64,000 nucleotides of DNA from Pradoshia eiseniae. Its GTDB lineage: Bacteria > Bacillota > Bacilli > Bacillales > Pradoshiaceae. A model generated the notes under the pieces. It saw only the letters and a list, made by a program, of their open reading frames with translations, searched no databases and was not told the DNA's origin. Of this stretch, positions 62,865 to 64,000 are shown piece by piece. The translations under genes and the position numbers were made by a program. Numbering within the stretch: position 1 is the stretch's first letter; the number at the start of each line of letters is the position of its first letter. The stretch is from NCBI RefSeq assembly GCF_002946355.1, contig NZ_PKOZ01000012.1:20806-84805 (forward strand), in the 5' to 3' direction.

Positions 62865-63878
62865 ATGATAAAGTATCCATTCTTAGAAAAAGACACAACG
62901 ATAGGGGTAACTGCACCATCATCTGGAGTACCAAGTGAATTACATGGATTGTTAAACTCTGCATTTAAAAGTATGGAAAAGAAAGGTTTTAAGATAATTA
63001 GCCGTGAAACTGCTTGGACTCAGGATAAGGCAAAGTCTGCGCCTGCTAAAAAGCGTGCGGAAGAGTTTAATAAAATGATGCTTAATGGAGAAATACAACT
63101 AATTATTCCTCCTTGGGGTGGAGAACTACTTATTGAGACGCTTGAGTATATTGACTTTGAAAATATACAGAATAAATGGGTATTAGGCTATTCTGATATT
63201 AGTGTGCTTCTGTTAGCAATCACATTGAAAACTGGTGTTGCTACTGCCCACGGAACAAATCTAGTGGATTTAAGAGGAGAGTATTCTGATGATACGACAG
63301 CAATGTGGCAATCTGTTTTATCCACCAAAAAGGGCGAATCGATTCTCCAATATTCATCAAAAAAATATCAGAAAGAATGGCAAAATGATAACCCTACTCC
63401 TTATATTTTCAATCTAACAGAACAAACTTACTGGAAATCTACAGAAAACGAAAAAGTTAAGGTGCAGGGGCGATTACTTGGTGGATGTATTGACACAATT
63501 AGGCACTTAGTTGGTACACCATATGGCGATGTACAGAATTTTAAAAAGAATTATATAGAAGGAGATTCTATCATATGGTATCTCGAAAATTGCGAGTTAA
63601 CAACCACTGACTTACGTAGAACTCTCGTTCAAATGAAATTAGCTGGTTGGTTTGAGAATTGTACTGGTATTATGTTTGGTAGAAGCCCAGCTAATACACC
63701 TGTTGAAAATTATACAGTTGAAGATGTCTATAAAGAATTTTCAAAAGAGCTTCAAATTCCTATTTTATACGATATTGATTGCGGTCATGTTCCACCACAA
63801 ATCACCTTCATAAATGGAGCATATGCTGAAGTTGAATCAAATAATGGTCAAGGTACTGTATTACAAACTTTTAAATAA
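62865..63878 (+). CDS. S66-family peptidase (MccF-like / LD-carboxypeptidase)
   Basis: A 337-residue serine peptidase of the S66 family. The start TTIGVTAPSSGVPSEL is typical; the nucleophile Ser lies in LGYSDIS at about residue 108-114, the Glu in WYLENCE and the His in DIDCGHVPPQ complete the S-E-H triad. Length and the loop DLRGEYSDDTTAMWQ favour the MccF branch, which cleaves microcin C7-type toxins, over true LD-carboxypeptidases; both remain possible. The ATG follows AGGAGGTGAT. It is in the AT-rich, repeat-containing end of the window, which suggests it came by transfer. Confidence 0.85.
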   Translation: MIKYPFLEKDTTIGVTAPSSGVPSELHGLLNSAFKSMEKKGFKIISRETAWTQDKAKSAPAKKRAEEFNKMMLNGEIQLIIPPWGGELLIETLEYIDFENIQNKWVLGYSDISVLLLAITLKTGVATAHGTNLVDLRGEYSDDTTAMWQSVLSTKKGESILQYSSKKYQKEWQNDNPTPYIFNLTEQTYWKSTENEKVKVQGRLLGGCIDTIRHLVGTPYGDVQNFKKNYIEGDSIIWYLENCELTTTDLRRTLVQMKLAGWFENCTGIMFGRSPANTPVENYTVEDVYKEFSKELQIPILYDIDCGHVPPQITFINGAYAEVESNNGQGTVLQTFK

Positions 63879-63908
63879 AATTGTGCGAGGTATTAGATAA
63901 CCATTGTT

Positions 63909-63972
63909 AAACAAACGGGGGCTTTCGTATTATAGAGTTCAGCCAGATCTTTCTGGTTGAACTTTTTTCATA
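63909..63972 (+). repeat. Interspersed repeat, copy C (part)
   Basis: Contains AAACAAACGGGGGCTTTCGT and later GGTTGAACTTTTTTCATATG, with the same two halves as copies A and B. The pair in the middle, AGCCAGATCTTTCTGGTTG, could form a small hairpin. Confidence 0.4.
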
Positions 63973-64000
63973 TGGATTTATTCTATCAGTAGCCAGGGTA

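Noticed and set aside
1..64000. CRISPR array, transposase, prophage or integrase
   Set aside because: No regularly spaced repeats and no matching coding features were seen anywhere in the window.

Overview
This window looks like chromosomal DNA of a low-GC, Gram-positive, endospore-forming member of the Bacillaceae. The reasons are purine-rich GGAGG ribosome binding sites, frequent TTG and GTG starts, many hairpin-plus-T-run terminators, and sporulation genes (spoVR with a SigE-like promoter, prkA, yhbH). Several gene groups match the yhb/yhc/yhd part of the Bacillus subtilis map: spoVR-yhdB-pgcA-yhcX, yhcU/yhcT, and prkA/yhbH-trmL-yhbB-queG. No transposase, phage gene, integrase or CRISPR array was seen.

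Layout. 1-2.7 kb: the start of an ArsR regulator, a small membrane protein, a CspC-type cold shock protein, a decayed TetR/YhgE-like pair that keeps its operator, and a YwaF-family membrane protein. 2.7-8 kb: a GH3 beta-N-acetylhexosaminidase, a P1B-4 metal-efflux ATPase (PfeT-like) behind repeated Fur/PerR-like sites, and an orphan exported protein. 8-20.7 kb: spoVR, a secreted M14 peptidase, yhdB, phosphoglucomutase pgcA, the GNAT-nitrilase fusion yhcX, a GH13 oligo-1,6-glucosidase with a cre site, a BdbC/thioredoxin-fold pair, a sulfite-oxidase-like enzyme, yhcU, the RluA-type synthase yhcT and a GlsB/YeaQ protein. 21-32 kb: aldo-keto reductase, lipoteichoic acid synthase, ykaA-pit phosphate uptake, adeR-ald alanine catabolism, a lone arginine deiminase and a POT peptide transporter. 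32-38 kb: yhbH, a small acidic protein, prkA, and a stretch rich in very small membrane peptides, including a duplicated 89-bp terminator element. 38-42.7 kb: nfrA-like flavoreductase, trmL, yhbB, queG, a B3/4-domain protein and tRNA-Gly(TCC). 43-51 kb: an NhaC antiporter, a TauE/SafE permease and a complete branched-chain amino acid ABC operon (livK-H-M-G-F) with an unusual long inverted repeat in its leader. 51-57 kb: an ABC exporter, a CarH/LitR-like B12-binding MerR regulator and a calcium P-type ATPase. 57-64 kb: small membrane proteins, a GNAT enzyme, an FtsX-type ABC pair, a chromate transporter and a more AT-rich accessory end with short interspersed repeats and an MccF-like S66 peptidase.

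Functional links. Amino acid and peptide use is prominent (POT transporter, liv operon, Ald with its regulator, arginine deiminase, M14 peptidase). Metal and ion handling recurs (PfeT-like ATPase, Ca2+ ATPase, NhaC, chromate transporter, Pit). PrkA and YhbH act in sporulation or stationary phase and flank a small disordered protein. TrmL, QueG and the RluA-type enzyme serve RNA modification.

No clearly new multi-gene system was found. The best leads are (1) the CarH-like regulator that keeps the B12 motifs but has Glu where CarH has its light-state His ligand, beside an ABC exporter; (2) the ~130-bp inverted-repeat element directly before livK; and (3) the cluster of tiny membrane peptides with a duplicated terminator at 35.8-38.0 kb.
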